Assembly: GCA_903895695.1 (NCBI GenBank)
Contig: CAITUY010000193.1
Location: forward strand, 1-39,460
DNA: 39,460 bases
DNA from: an uncultured bacterium
Lineage (GTDB): Bacteria > Verrucomicrobiota > Kiritimatiellia > CAIKKV01 > CAITUY01
Reading direction: 5' to 3'
Below, piece after piece: positions 31,423 through 39,460 of the stretch. Position 1 is the first letter of the stretch, and each line of letters begins with the position of its first letter. Below the pieces are notes generated by a model. That model was not told the origin of the DNA. It saw nothing but the letters and a program-made list of their open reading frames with translations, and ran no database searches. Position numbers and translations under genes: made by a program.

Positions 31423-33344
31423 TCTTTCATCAACCCCATCTCCATCAACTGCAGCATCAGGTCGGCGACCAACTCGCTGGTGTAGGGACTGCCCCGCCAC
31501 TCGAACCCGTTGTTGCGTTCCAGCCAGGGATCGGCGATCGACTCGGTCATGGCGCCGCGATACGGGCCTTCGACGACCTGGACGTAGAAGTTGAGTTGCA
31601 GCACCCGGTTCTTGAGTTGTTCGAACAGCGGGTTCCCGGTCTTCTTGAACAACCGATCCAGGCACTGGATCTTGCGGTTGCCGTAGCAGTAGACGGAATA
31701 CTGGTTGAAGTGCTGTTGCTCGCTGTGCGCACCTTGCGTGGGCGCTTTCACCCAACTGAGTTGCTTCGGACACCAGTAGAGCAGGCCGTAGTAGGCATTG
31801 GCCGCGGCCCGGTCCAAGCTCTCCGGGTCGCCCGTCCGGTCGTGCTTGTCCAACCAGTACTCGACCACGGCGTAGACGCTGTCCTGCTCGAAGTCCCCGG
31901 GCGGCAGATCCGGATGCATGCCGGTGTACCAGAAACGCCCTTCGACGCTCTGTCGCAGGAACCGCTCCATGTCGGCGCTCAGCTTGAGATAGCGCTCGTC
32001 GCCCGTGATCCGGGCAATGATCGGCAGGCCCACTAATGCCCGGCCGCAGACCACGGAAACGGATTTCTCCCCAGTCGCGATGTCCACGCACTGGGGCAGC
32101 CCGCCGTCCGGGTTCTGCTGGGACCGCACCCATTCGAGCGCGGCGACAGCGGCCTTGTACCAGTCCTGCCGGTCCACGCCTTCCTTCTCCTTCACCCGTT
32201 GCCATGTCTGCAAAATGTACCGCGCCATCCAAACGTTGAGGTCCACCTTGTAACCGTCATGGTTCCAGTCCCAACTGCAGAACCCCTCCGCCACCGCGCC
32301 GTTGGGCCGGTCGGCCCGGTTGAAGTACCAGCTCGTATGGAACACTCCGCTGGGCTGCTGCCCCTTCAACGCGAAGTCGATCTGCTCGAACGCGCGCTCG
32401 CGCCAGACGGCCTCGCCGGTGACCTCATAGGCGCTGTATTCGTACCACGCGATGTAAGGGTTGTTGCCCACGTAGACAAACGGGGTCCCGCGGTGATGCT
32501 CGTAGCCGACGCCCGGCTTCCAGCTCTGCATGTGCCGCCGGCCCTCGATGGCGAGTTCGAAAGCCTCGCGCGGCGTGCGCACCTTAAGAGAATCGTCCAC
32601 CCGGAAGTCGTTGAGCTTGATCCACGCCTGCATGATCCCCGTGATGGCCGGGGCAAACTCGCCGACATCGCTCAGGACTAATTGCAGCGGCATTTCGTAA
32701 CGCGTTCCTGCCTTTAATGGACCGCCGACGCGGAATTGCGGCGCGACGTCGCGGTTGGCGAACTGGAACTCCGTCTTGCCTGTCCAGGTCGTCGGGTTGA
32801 GATAGTCCGACTTGTCGTCGATGGCAAACAGGACGACCAGCGACAGATCCCGCCGGTACACCAGCGCCCCGGGCACGCCGCAGTAGCGCATTGGCGTGAT
32901 GGCGACCTTTTCGCTGTTGCCGGCCCACGGATAACTCTGCACCCGCCAGTCGTGGGCGAACCCGTCATGATACGCCAGGCACACCTCCCAGCCCGGCAAA
33001 TCCTTGTCGACCGACCAGGCGGAAGTCCACCGCGCCGTCGGCGCCTCCGCGGCCAATGCGACCGTCACCGTATATTCGAAGGTCACCCCATCGACTTTGT
33101 CCCGACCGGAGAACCGGGCTGTTAGGGGATCGACCTGCTCACCCTTCCCTGCCGCCAGCCACCGCACGTCGCCGCTCTCTAAATTACGCAAGGCCAACAA
33201 TCCCTTTGTCGCCGGCTGCTCGACCGGCTTCTGGTGGAACGAAATCCCGCCCAGGGACCAGCCGGCCTTCGTGCGCAGCAATTCCCACTGCAGACCTGCT
33301 TGATTGGTCAATACCAGCGATGTCGGTTCTGTGTCGTCTTTCAT
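31419..33344 (-). CDS. (Alpha/alpha)6-barrel protein, putative glycosidase or epimerase
   Basis: A 641-residue protein without a signal peptide. The first 230 residues look like a beta-sandwich (GLQWELLRTKAGWSLGGISF). From about 260 onward, repeated helical hairpins with aromatic pockets suggest a six-hairpin barrel: NNPYIAWYEYSAYEVTG, CSWDWNHDGYKVD, QQNPDGGLPQCVD and GRFWYTGMHPDLPPGDFEQDS. Such folds occur in unsaturated uronyl hydrolases, GH127-like enzymes and glucuronyl epimerases. I cannot assign a family. Acidic residues in DWNHDG and PGDFEQD are candidate catalytic residues. TGAGGA six bases before the ATG supports the start. It sits behind the GH-A gene and overlaps the GDSL gene, so it most likely works on the same substrate. 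Confidence 0.75.
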   Translation of the reverse strand: MKDDTEPTSLVLTNQAGLQWELLRTKAGWSLGGISFHQKPVEQPATKGLLALRNLESGDVRWLAAGKGEQVDPLTARFSGRDKVDGVTFEYTVTVALAAEAPTARWTSAWSVDKDLPGWEVCLAYHDGFAHDWRVQSYPWAGNSEKVAITPMRYCGVPGALVYRRDLSLVVLFAIDDKSDYLNPTTWTGKTEFQFANRDVAPQFRVGGPLKAGTRYEMPLQLVLSDVGEFAPAITGIMQAWIKLNDFRVDDSLKVRTPREAFELAIEGRRHMQSWKPGVGYEHHRGTPFVYVGNNPYIAWYEYSAYEVTGEAVWRERAFEQIDFALKGQQPSGVFHTSWYFNRADRPNGAVAEGFCSWDWNHDGYKVDLNVWMARYILQTWQRVKEKEGVDRQDWYKAAVAALEWVRSQQNPDGGLPQCVDIATGEKSVSVVCGRALVGLPIIARITGDERYLKLSADMERFLRQSVEGRFWYTGMHPDLPPGDFEQDSVYAVVEYWLDKHDRTGDPESLDRAAANAYYGLLYWCPKQLSWVKAPTQGAHSEQQHFNQYSVYCYGNRKIQCLDRLFKKTGNPLFEQLKNRVLQLNFYVQVVEGPYRGAMTESIADPWLERNNGFEWRGSPYTSELVADLMLQLMEMGLMKE

Positions 33345-33538
33345 TCGATGTCCTCAGGTTAGTTCATGTCGTGCCGGTCAAGCCTATCCAAGAACCTATC
33401 TGCCGCTTTTGGAGCGGCGCGGCTTCCCGCGCCGGCCTGCCCTGAGTGCCGTCGAAGGGTCGGAGCCGGAAGCGGCTCCGCTCCGTGTGGCAGGAGGTTC
33501 CCCGGATGGACACAAGATCCACGGCTGGGACTCTGTCG
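33345..33538. other. Gap within operon D filled by a composite repeat
   Basis: These 194 bases separate the GH-A stop from the next start. Most of the gap is the family E element (33407-33484). No gene is visible. The hairpins could attenuate transcription of the two downstream genes, which otherwise appear to be in the same operon. Confidence 0.6.
33407..33484. repeat. Composite palindromic repeat, family E (full copy)
   Basis: The plus hairpin is 33416-33433 (GGCGCGG-CTTC-CCGCGCC after GGAGC). The core CCCTGAGTGCCGTCGAAGGG is at 33440-33459. The minus hairpin is 33462-33479 (GGAGCCG-CTTC-CGGCTCC read on minus, also after GGAGC). The two hairpins are inverted copies with two compensated base-pair changes. 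A second near-identical copy of 33407-33462 is at 56-1, behind the sulfatase. Confidence 0.88.
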
Positions 33539-36106
33539 TCATGGGTTCATCGGCCGAAGGCTCACACGCAACCAAAACTCGCCGAGCCGCCCGGGATGGG
33601 TGAAGACTGTCATCCCCGAACTGCGGCGCAGGCTCAACTCCGGGATGGCCTGCTCGGACTGGTTCTTCAAGTCGGCACCGGCCGCAATCCCGAGGATTTC
33701 CGCGCCGCTGATGCGCACCTCCGCATCGCCCTCGATACTCAAGCTGAGCAGCGGTGCGGCCGTTGATCCGCCGAGATGATACCAGATCAGGCGGCCAGGA
33801 TCGGCCTCCACTCGGATCCGGTTCCAGATCTGAACCGCGCCATGCCCGAATCCGGCCTCCGGCCCTGACGCACCGTTCAGCGTCATCGTCGACAGACGCT
33901 TATCGCCGGGTGCCTGGAATTCCAGCAGACCGCGATCGGTGCGGATCGCCCCATGTGCCGCATCATACTCGCGGAGTTCGAGACCGGCGAGCAACTGGCT
34001 GAAGCGGCGGAAGAAGCGGCCGGCGGGCTTCTCGGTCCCGTCGTTGCGGCGGCAGGCGCCAAGCCAGTCGTCCCAAACCTCCCACTGGGAAACAAGGAAG
34101 TGATTCCAGAGGCGCGCCTGTTGGGTCCATTGCCAGGGCGCAAACCCGGCAAAGCCGCGCGCGTAGGTGTTCACCAGGGCGTTCATGATATCCGTGCACT
34201 GGTCGCGTTCTCCCTTCGGCGTGGGCATACGGTCGATCCACACCTCCTGAAAGATCTGCGGCTTGGCGGTGTTGGCGGCGACCTCGGCGAGCCGGTGCGC
34301 GTGGCCATGTCCGGCGTAGTAGTCCGTAACGGAGTCATAGCGCCCGGGATCGAAAGTGCCGACCGTGATGGGGTGCGTGTCGCCGTGTGAGCGGAAGGTC
34401 TGGCGCAGATCCGCGGCCCATTCCAACAGCAGTGGCAACTGCTCGCCCGGAACAGTCGGCTCGTTCCACAGGTCCCACGCTATCGCCGGGAGGTCGCGGT
34501 AGCGGCTCGCCAGCTTGGCCACAAAGTCCGTTTGCACGGCCCGCTTTGCCGGGGACTGAACCACGTCCTGCAGGCCGCCGAACCAACCCCGCGGATCGCC
34601 CATGGCCTCGCCGACCAGCGTGAAGAGGTCGCCGCCGTAGATGATCCCGTGCTTCTGGCAAAGATAGAGATGGGCATCCAACACCCGCCAGTAATACTCG
34701 GGTGCAATCGCCGAGCGGGGGATGTGCCGGTACGGCTCCGGGGTCTCTTCACCGAGAGCCTCAAAATGATCCTGGAACCAGGCCGGGTGGTGGTAATGGA
34801 TCCGGATGTAGTTGATCGCGGCGGCCTCCATCTTGCGGAAATCATCCGCGAGGTCGGCGATATTCGGTAGGACCCACATGGTCTCGCCCAGGTGCGATTC
34901 GTAGTAGTTGGCGCCATTGACCGCCTGACCGCGGCCGTTGATTCGAAGGTAGGGCCCGTCGACGCTGACCGTGGGGCCGCGGCGGGCGATCTCCTCGCGC
35001 CACAGGATGAACCCGTTGCGCGCCTCGACCAGCAGTCCCTGCTCGTTGCCAACTGAGACGGTGACGGTGTGGACGTCGCCGTCCAAGGCCTGGCAGTCGA
35101 TCGATGCGCGGCCACGGTGTGGCGCGTCCGGCAGCAGCTCAACCACCTCACTCCGCGACCAGACCTGCTGCTGCGCATCCGCCACCGTCGTCCGAACTTC
35201 CGCACGGCAGCGCCGGCTGGTGGTGATGGTGAAGCTGATCTCCGGGGTTTCGCCCTCCCGGTACACGGGATAGTCGCTGGTCACGGACGTTACCCGGATC
35301 GGGCTCGCGACCAGGCGCACGCCATCGCGCAGAAAGGCCGCGCCCACCGGGGATGACGGATCGAGCAGCGATCCCGGCCCGGCCCCGGCCACGGCGAGCA
35401 GGGACGCGCCGCGTTCCCAGCGCTGGGCCAGCACGGCCACCGAGGTGAGATGGGAGCCGCTTTCGTCGCTGCCCCGGGCCAGCACCTGCACATTGGCGTC
35501 GGGAGTGCGCTCGGAGAACACGCTGCCGTACCGCGGGGCAGGATTACCCGCCCGTCGGCTGTTGTTGATATACAGGCCCGCCCGGCCCGTGTAGGGCGCG
35601 ATGGTTTCGGGCAGCGACGGCAGGAACCGCCGGTCGATGCGCAGCACGGACGGATCCTGGTCGGCCACGTACGGCTTGATGCCCAGGCAGGCGCTCGTGC
35701 GCATGAGCATTTCGGCTTCGCCGAACCGGGGCTGGTCCCCGGAAACCTGTTCGGCAAACGGCTTGTCCAATTCCAGGAAATCGCTGGAGCCGACGATCAG
35801 CGCCCCACCCTTGCGCAGGTAGTGATCGAGATGGATGATGTGCCAGGGCGAGACGAGGGTGAGGTCGGGCACGACGAACACGTCGAGCAGGCGGCGCGCC
35901 ACCCGCTCCCCGGAGGTGAGCAGGCTCTGGTCAACGGCCACCACGACGGTGGATTCCGCCGGGAAAACCTTGCGCCATGCTTCCAGCTTATCCTCGCTCG
36001 CGGGCGTGGGTATGAAAACTCCCACTCGCAGGCGGGTTTCGCCGGCGAGCAGGGTCAGCGTGTCCTGATAGCGGGACAAGGGCTGGGGCTCGTTAACTGG
36101 CTTCAT
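33539..36106 (-). CDS. GH-A clan glycoside hydrolase with N-terminal amidotransferase-like domain
   Basis: An 855-residue glycosidase. Residues about 20-200 (VGVFIPT, VVVAVDQSLLTSGERVARR, DVFVVPDLTLVSPWHI, GGALIVGSSDFLE) look like a class-I glutamine-amidotransferase-type alpha/beta domain, as found in GH42 but normally placed after the barrel. A beta-sandwich (about 270-370) and a TIM barrel (about 385-690) follow. WDLWNEP gives the acid/base E549 and IFQEVWID the nucleophile E621, the classic clan GH-A pair. A C-terminal beta domain follows. There is no signal peptide. GAGGGGGAG lies upstream of the ATG. It follows the GH42-like gene by 55 bases in operon D. Family (GH2-, GH5- or GH42-like) and substrate are uncertain. 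Confidence 0.85.
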   Translation of the reverse strand: MKPVNEPQPLSRYQDTLTLLAGETRLRVGVFIPTPASEDKLEAWRKVFPAESTVVVAVDQSLLTSGERVARRLLDVFVVPDLTLVSPWHIIHLDHYLRKGGALIVGSSDFLELDKPFAEQVSGDQPRFGEAEMLMRTSACLGIKPYVADQDPSVLRIDRRFLPSLPETIAPYTGRAGLYINNSRRAGNPAPRYGSVFSERTPDANVQVLARGSDESGSHLTSVAVLAQRWERGASLLAVAGAGPGSLLDPSSPVGAAFLRDGVRLVASPIRVTSVTSDYPVYREGETPEISFTITTSRRCRAEVRTTVADAQQQVWSRSEVVELLPDAPHRGRASIDCQALDGDVHTVTVSVGNEQGLLVEARNGFILWREEIARRGPTVSVDGPYLRINGRGQAVNGANYYESHLGETMWVLPNIADLADDFRKMEAAAINYIRIHYHHPAWFQDHFEALGEETPEPYRHIPRSAIAPEYYWRVLDAHLYLCQKHGIIYGGDLFTLVGEAMGDPRGWFGGLQDVVQSPAKRAVQTDFVAKLASRYRDLPAIAWDLWNEPTVPGEQLPLLLEWAADLRQTFRSHGDTHPITVGTFDPGRYDSVTDYYAGHGHAHRLAEVAANTAKPQIFQEVWIDRMPTPKGERDQCTDIMNALVNTYARGFAGFAPWQWTQQARLWNHFLVSQWEVWDDWLGACRRNDGTEKPAGRFFRRFSQLLAGLELREYDAAHGAIRTDRGLLEFQAPGDKRLSTMTLNGASGPEAGFGHGAVQIWNRIRVEADPGRLIWYHLGGSTAAPLLSLSIEGDAEVRISGAEILGIAAGADLKNQSEQAIPELSLRRSSGMTVFTHPGRLGEFWLRVSLRPMNP

Positions 36107-36161
36107 GCTTCGACACTCCCCCTCTTCACACGATCGCTGTCACTTCCGCCTTCAGCGTTGG

Positions 36162-38435
36162 TCAATCCAACAGAAACACGCGCGTATCCGGCGACTTGAG
36201 CGTGGTCGTGAAACGCGTGCAGCGGCGGCTGACGAGCTTGCCTGTCTCAGCGTCCGTGACGCGCGCGGGACCCGGCAAACATACCTCGCGCGAACCCGGC
36301 CGCATGCTGTGCACGGCGACCATATTGCCGCTGGCAGCCACCGCGTCGCCGAGGTCCGCCCACGGAGTGCAGCCGCCGTAGAGCGCCAGCGACCGCAGAA
36401 CGCCCTCGGAAACCGGCGCCGCCATCGAGAAGACCACGGCATAGTCACCCTTGCCGCGCTCGCCTTTCCGGCCATTCCCGGCAGCGCCCTTGCCGTATTC
36501 CCGCATGACCAACCCCGCCCGGTTGCACATCCACCACGCGCTGACTTTGCCCAGTTCCACGATGGCGGGATTCCTGAGTTGCAGAGCCGGTTGCAGGATC
36601 GGGCCGTAGGGGTGGCTGTCGCCGTACACCGCGGGCCCGGCCAACGCCGCCAACGCAGGATGCGCGCCGCCGTAGGCCAACACCCGGCGCGCCGTTTCTT
36701 TTTCCACCAGTTCCATCGGGATGCCGAGCAGCGCCGACGCCGGCTTCGCGCTGCGCGTTTCCCCGTCCTGGATGCCCGTGCCGGGCCCGCAGATCACGAC
36801 ACTGCCGTTGCGCATCAGCTTGCGCCGGATCAAGCGCAGTCGCTCGGGCGTCAGCCTGAACAGGTTGGGCAGCAGATACGTCCTGAAGACAGGGAAATCG
36901 TCGCGTTCCAAGTCGCTCAGCAGGTAGACCCGGTAAGGCAGACCGGTCAGCGCCAGGTGATCTGTCCTCTGGCGCAAAACCGCCAGGTTCTGGAATCCGG
37001 TGGTGAAGTCCTCGTCCAGCGGGCTCTCATCATCGACGATCATCGCGATGGCATGCTCGGTGTCGACATGCGGCCGGGTCAGCAGGGCCCGCCGCACGGG
37101 CATTTGCGCGGCCACAATCTTGAGCACCTCGGGATCGTCGAAGAAGCCGCGGCCCACGTTCATCCAGTACGGGATGAAGCCGCGGCTGGCGCACATGACG
37201 AGGTTGCGCAGCAGCCCGGCGCGGCATTCGGCGGGTGTGCGCCAGGCCCCCTGGGTTTCGCGCTCGTTAGTGGCCCAACTGCGGGCGTCATCCTCCACGA
37301 AGATCGTCTTGCCGCGCAGCACGAGGGAATCGCCGATGCCCTCGGGCTCGAACGCGAAGCCGCACGAGCGGGCGGTGTAGTCCGCCGGCGTGATCAACAC
37401 GTCGAGTTCGGGGCTGTCGAGGAGGGGTGCCACGCCCACCGAGCCGCTGGCCAGCAGGATATTGCGGTAGGACATACCTAGTCCCATGGACTCGAAGGCG
37501 TCGCGGATCAGCCAGCCCATCATGGGCTCTTTGAGCGCATCGGTGCCCACGATAATCGGCCGGCCCGCCGCTTCTCTCGTGGCGGCCAGTTCCGTGCGCC
37601 GCTGGAAGAACAGCATCTCGCGCAGGGCCAGGAAGTAGTCCTGGTAGCGTTGCGTCTCGTGCGGCTGGGGCCAGTGCAGCCACTGGCGCCGCGCGGCCGA
37701 CCACTCTTCCTCACTGGGAACCGCCGCCGTCGCGAGCGTGGCCGCGGGGGCGTTCCAGGCCGCCTGCAGGGCGGCATCGGTGCCGTAGCGGGCCGCCAGG
37801 AAGCGCCGAAACTCCCGGACCGCGGCCGGGGATTCGTCGAACAACGAATCCTGGATCGCCATATTGGTCGTGCCTTCATCCTGGCCGAAGGGCATGTACC
37901 CGATGACGCGATCGGCCCAAGGGCGCGATTCGACGTAACGGACCAGGGTTCGCGCCATTTCCGCGCGCCCTTCTGCGGCCAGGCGCGACGCGTACGAAGC
38001 CTCGCGCCGCCGGCCCTTGGCGCTCGAGAACTGAAGCTGATCCGGGTGCTTCTCCGCCCAGGCTTTCGGCACCTCCGAACCCCAACGGACCATGAAGAGG
38101 GCGTCCGGCCGCACGGCCAGAATGGCCTCCGCCTGCCGCTCGAGCGCGAAGTCGTCCGGTCTGTCGGATTCGTCCCCGTACACGCCGTCATCGCGCCAGA
38201 ACCAACTCGTAAAATAGTCGTTGTCGAAGCTGCCGCGCACGAGCAGCATGAAACAGTCGACGCCGGCCTTCGCCATCTGGCGATTGCGTTTGTGCATGCC
38301 TTCGCAAAACGTCTCGCTGTAAAGGGCCGTGACTTGACGGCCGCCGACCTCCAGCACGGGACGACCGTCTGCCAGGCGCAGACACCCGCAGGGAGCGATG
38401 CTCTGTCCACTGGTGTTTCCAGAAGTATTCTTCAT
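36162..38435 (-). CDS. GH42-like TIM-barrel protein (putative beta-galactosidase-like)
   Basis: A 757-residue protein starting at ATG 38435, with AAAGGA upstream. A longer frame to 38519 has no ribosome site. Residues about 30-420 look like a TIM barrel, with FMVRWGSEVPKAW, IGYMPFGQDEG and GKTIFVEDDARSW as candidate active-site strands. A glutamine-amidotransferase-like domain follows (AIAMIVDDESP, LPNLFRLTPERLRLIRRKL, GSVVICGPGTG), then a beta domain (RVTDAETGKLVSRR). This order is that of GH42. The catalytic Glu pair is not as clear as in characterised GH42 enzymes. No signal peptide is seen. It leads operon D. It is a distant homologue of the 558-residue protein at 13722-15398. Confidence 0.75.
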   Translation of the reverse strand: MKNTSGNTSGQSIAPCGCLRLADGRPVLEVGGRQVTALYSETFCEGMHKRNRQMAKAGVDCFMLLVRGSFDNDYFTSWFWRDDGVYGDESDRPDDFALERQAEAILAVRPDALFMVRWGSEVPKAWAEKHPDQLQFSSAKGRRREASYASRLAAEGRAEMARTLVRYVESRPWADRVIGYMPFGQDEGTTNMAIQDSLFDESPAAVREFRRFLAARYGTDAALQAAWNAPAATLATAAVPSEEEWSAARRQWLHWPQPHETQRYQDYFLALREMLFFQRRTELAATREAAGRPIIVGTDALKEPMMGWLIRDAFESMGLGMSYRNILLASGSVGVAPLLDSPELDVLITPADYTARSCGFAFEPEGIGDSLVLRGKTIFVEDDARSWATNERETQGAWRTPAECRAGLLRNLVMCASRGFIPYWMNVGRGFFDDPEVLKIVAAQMPVRRALLTRPHVDTEHAIAMIVDDESPLDEDFTTGFQNLAVLRQRTDHLALTGLPYRVYLLSDLERDDFPVFRTYLLPNLFRLTPERLRLIRRKLMRNGSVVICGPGTGIQDGETRSAKPASALLGIPMELVEKETARRVLAYGGAHPALAALAGPAVYGDSHPYGPILQPALQLRNPAIVELGKVSAWWMCNRAGLVMREYGKGAAGNGRKGERGKGDYAVVFSMAAPVSEGVLRSLALYGGCTPWADLGDAVAASGNMVAVHSMRPGSREVCLPGPARVTDAETGKLVSRRCTRFTTTLKSPDTRVFLLD

Positions 38436-38547
38436 AAGCCTATCCTTTGAATCGGAGGTGTAAACTCTTCTTGGGGACCGTTCGCACGGGTAGTCCGGCG
38501 GGTTCAGGGAATAGCCCATAGACGCACTCGCATGCAGCGAAATCGTT

Positions 38548-38889
38548 TCAAGGTGTGTCGACGATCGCCTTCAGCGCAACCACCAAGGCCGGCAAGTCAG
38601 CCTTGATCGTCCGCCAGATGACACTCGCATCGACTCCCCAATACTCGTGTACTGCGAAGTTCCGCATGTCCCCCATCAGACGCCAGGGGATGTCCAGGCA
38701 CCGGTCCCGGATCGCAGCCGGCACATGCACTGCAGTCTCACCAATGACGATAAGGTTCCGCACCACGGCGTCCAAAGTCCGGGAATCTTCCTCGAAATCC
38801 TCGAACCGCATCCCCACCGTGTACCGCTCGATCTTTGCCATCGCGTCGAGGATATCACGGACCAGGAATTGCCATTCCCTAGGCGACAT
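38548..38889 (-). CDS. hepT: HepT-like toxin (HEPN RNase)
   Basis: A 113-residue all-helical HEPN-family protein. The conserved RX4HXY motif is present as RNFAVHEY (R76, H81, Y83), which in HepT is the RNase centre and the site modified by the partner. It overlaps the MNT gene by 11 bases, the usual order being antitoxin first. The family acts as the toxic part of a type VII toxin-antitoxin module, cutting RNA until its tyrosine is AMPylated. The pair sits at the edge of the carbohydrate locus, with no sign of a functional link to it. Confidence 0.9.
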   Translation of the reverse strand: MSPREWQFLVRDILDAMAKIERYTVGMRFEDFEEDSRTLDAVVRNLIVIGETAVHVPAAIRDRCLDIPWRLMGDMRNFAVHEYWGVDASVIWRTIKADLPALVVALKAIVDTP

Positions 38890-39178
38890 GAACGGCCTCC
38901 GACAGAATCCGTTCTCGCAGGCCGGGCTTCAGTGCGCCGGGCATGACCAAATCAACACGGTCGACCCCGAGCAGTTCCTCGATATGATGCTGCAGCCGAA
39001 AGAAGTCCAGCAACCCCACGGGCGACTCAAACTCGACCAGCAGGTCTACATCGCTCGTCGCCGTCGCCTCATCGCGCGCCACAGACCCAAATATGGCAAG
39101 CGCCTTAACGCCCCGCCGACGCAAATCGTCCATTTGCGCTACCAAGCGTTCCATGACATCCTGACGTCGCGGTTTCAT
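38879..39178 (-). CDS. mntA: MNT-type nucleotidyltransferase antitoxin
   Basis: A 99-residue minimal nucleotidyltransferase. The motif GSX10DXD is complete: G31, S32, D43, D45 in IFGSVARDEATATSDVDLLV. This protein AMPylates the HepT tyrosine and so neutralises it. ATG 39178 follows GAAGG with an 8-base gap. ATG 39193 is an alternative and a longer frame to 39274 is less likely. It is translated first and overlaps hepT. Confidence 0.9.
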   Translation of the reverse strand: MKPRRQDVMERLVAQMDDLRRRGVKALAIFGSVARDEATATSDVDLLVEFESPVGLLDFFRLQHHIEELLGVDRVDLVMPGALKPGLRERILSEAVHVA

Positions 39179-39460
39179 TGTCGTTGCCTTCATCTCCCGT
39201 AGCCTACGCTTCTCGCTGATACGGGCAAGAACATTGCAGCACCGCAATGCGAAGGCATAGTGGCCAAAGGCCATAGGACCTAATCGGTTCGGTCGTGTAC
39301 CACCTACGGCATAGACTTTCGAGCCGGTTGCGCTGTGAGAGAGCTTGGTGAGTGCGTGGGCGGGAACTGTCGCCGCGGAACGGAGCGGAATAGCTACGGT
39401 GCGGCTGGCGGAGAGCGGGGCGAGGTGAAAGAGGGCATTTGCAGGGGATGGCGGGCAGAC
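39179..39460. other. Edge region without a visible gene
   Basis: The last 282 bases contain no supported gene, RNA or repeat. A promoter for the MNT/HepT pair must lie here, but I cannot identify one. Composition is slightly more purine-rich on the plus strand than in the rest of the window. Confidence 0.5.

Noticed and set aside
31423..32232. N-terminal extension of the GDSL protein to 951 residues
   Set aside because: It overlaps the upstream (alpha/alpha)6 gene in another frame, and a GTG at the stop overlap followed by a signal-peptide-like stretch gives a better start.
38436..38560. Sigma-70 promoter for operon D (TTGAAA near 38547)
   Set aside because: No acceptable -10 box lies 16-18 bases downstream.
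39179..39460. A gene or tRNA at the right edge
   Set aside because: No frame with a start and ribosome site, and no cloverleaf-like arrangement could be found.

Overview
The window is about 39.5 kb of GC-rich DNA. Every gene I can support lies on the minus strand. The content is a carbohydrate-degradation locus: a sulfatase, an alpha-L-rhamnosidase-like GH78 enzyme, two lyase-like proteins, an SGNH-esterase/GH43 fusion, a GH-A clan glycosidase, two GH42-like proteins, a further (alpha/alpha)6 protein, three uroporphyrinogen-decarboxylase-like (URO-D) proteins, and two giant exported repeat proteins. Free-living members of the PVC group (Kiritimatiellota, Lentisphaerota, Verrucomicrobiota, Planctomycetota) commonly have this mix. 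That placement is inference, because no rRNA or marker gene is present.

Layout, in the direction of transcription (right to left): an MNT/HepT toxin-antitoxin pair (39178-38548); operon D (38435-29377: GH42-like, GH-A glycosidase, (alpha/alpha)6 protein, exported GDSL/SGNH protein); a 1620-residue exported beta-helix protein made of five tandem modules (29213-24351); operon C (24230-19563: SGNH-GH43 fusion, two URO-D-like proteins, one small unknown protein); operon B (19297-13722: exported lyase-like protein, GH42-like protein); a 2080-residue exported glycine-rich protein (13476-7234); operon A (6937-57: GH78, URO-D-like, lyase-like toroid, sulfatase). Inside the operons most junctions are four-base GTGA or ATGA overlaps.

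How the genes may work together: only the lyase-like protein, the GDSL protein and the two giant proteins have visible signal peptides. The sulfatase, GH78, GH43, GH-A and GH42-like enzymes do not, so final breakdown is probably cytoplasmic, acting on imported oligosaccharides. The enzyme set suggests a sulfated glycan that carries rhamnose, pentose and possibly uronate, acyl or methyl groups. The URO-D-like proteins could act on methyl groups, which is speculative. There is no transporter, transcription regulator or sulfatase-maturation gene in the window.

The most unusual signal is between genes. Nearly every inter-operon gap holds a head-to-head inverted pair of a short palindromic element, from at least five sequence families. 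In four families the stems of different copies differ by compensating base changes. One core of this repeat type has also entered the lyase-like coding sequence three times, each time in the same reading frame. In addition, both giant exported proteins end in a similar GTVF-(E/D)-(I/V)-(Q/R) tail, which may be an unrecognised sorting signal.
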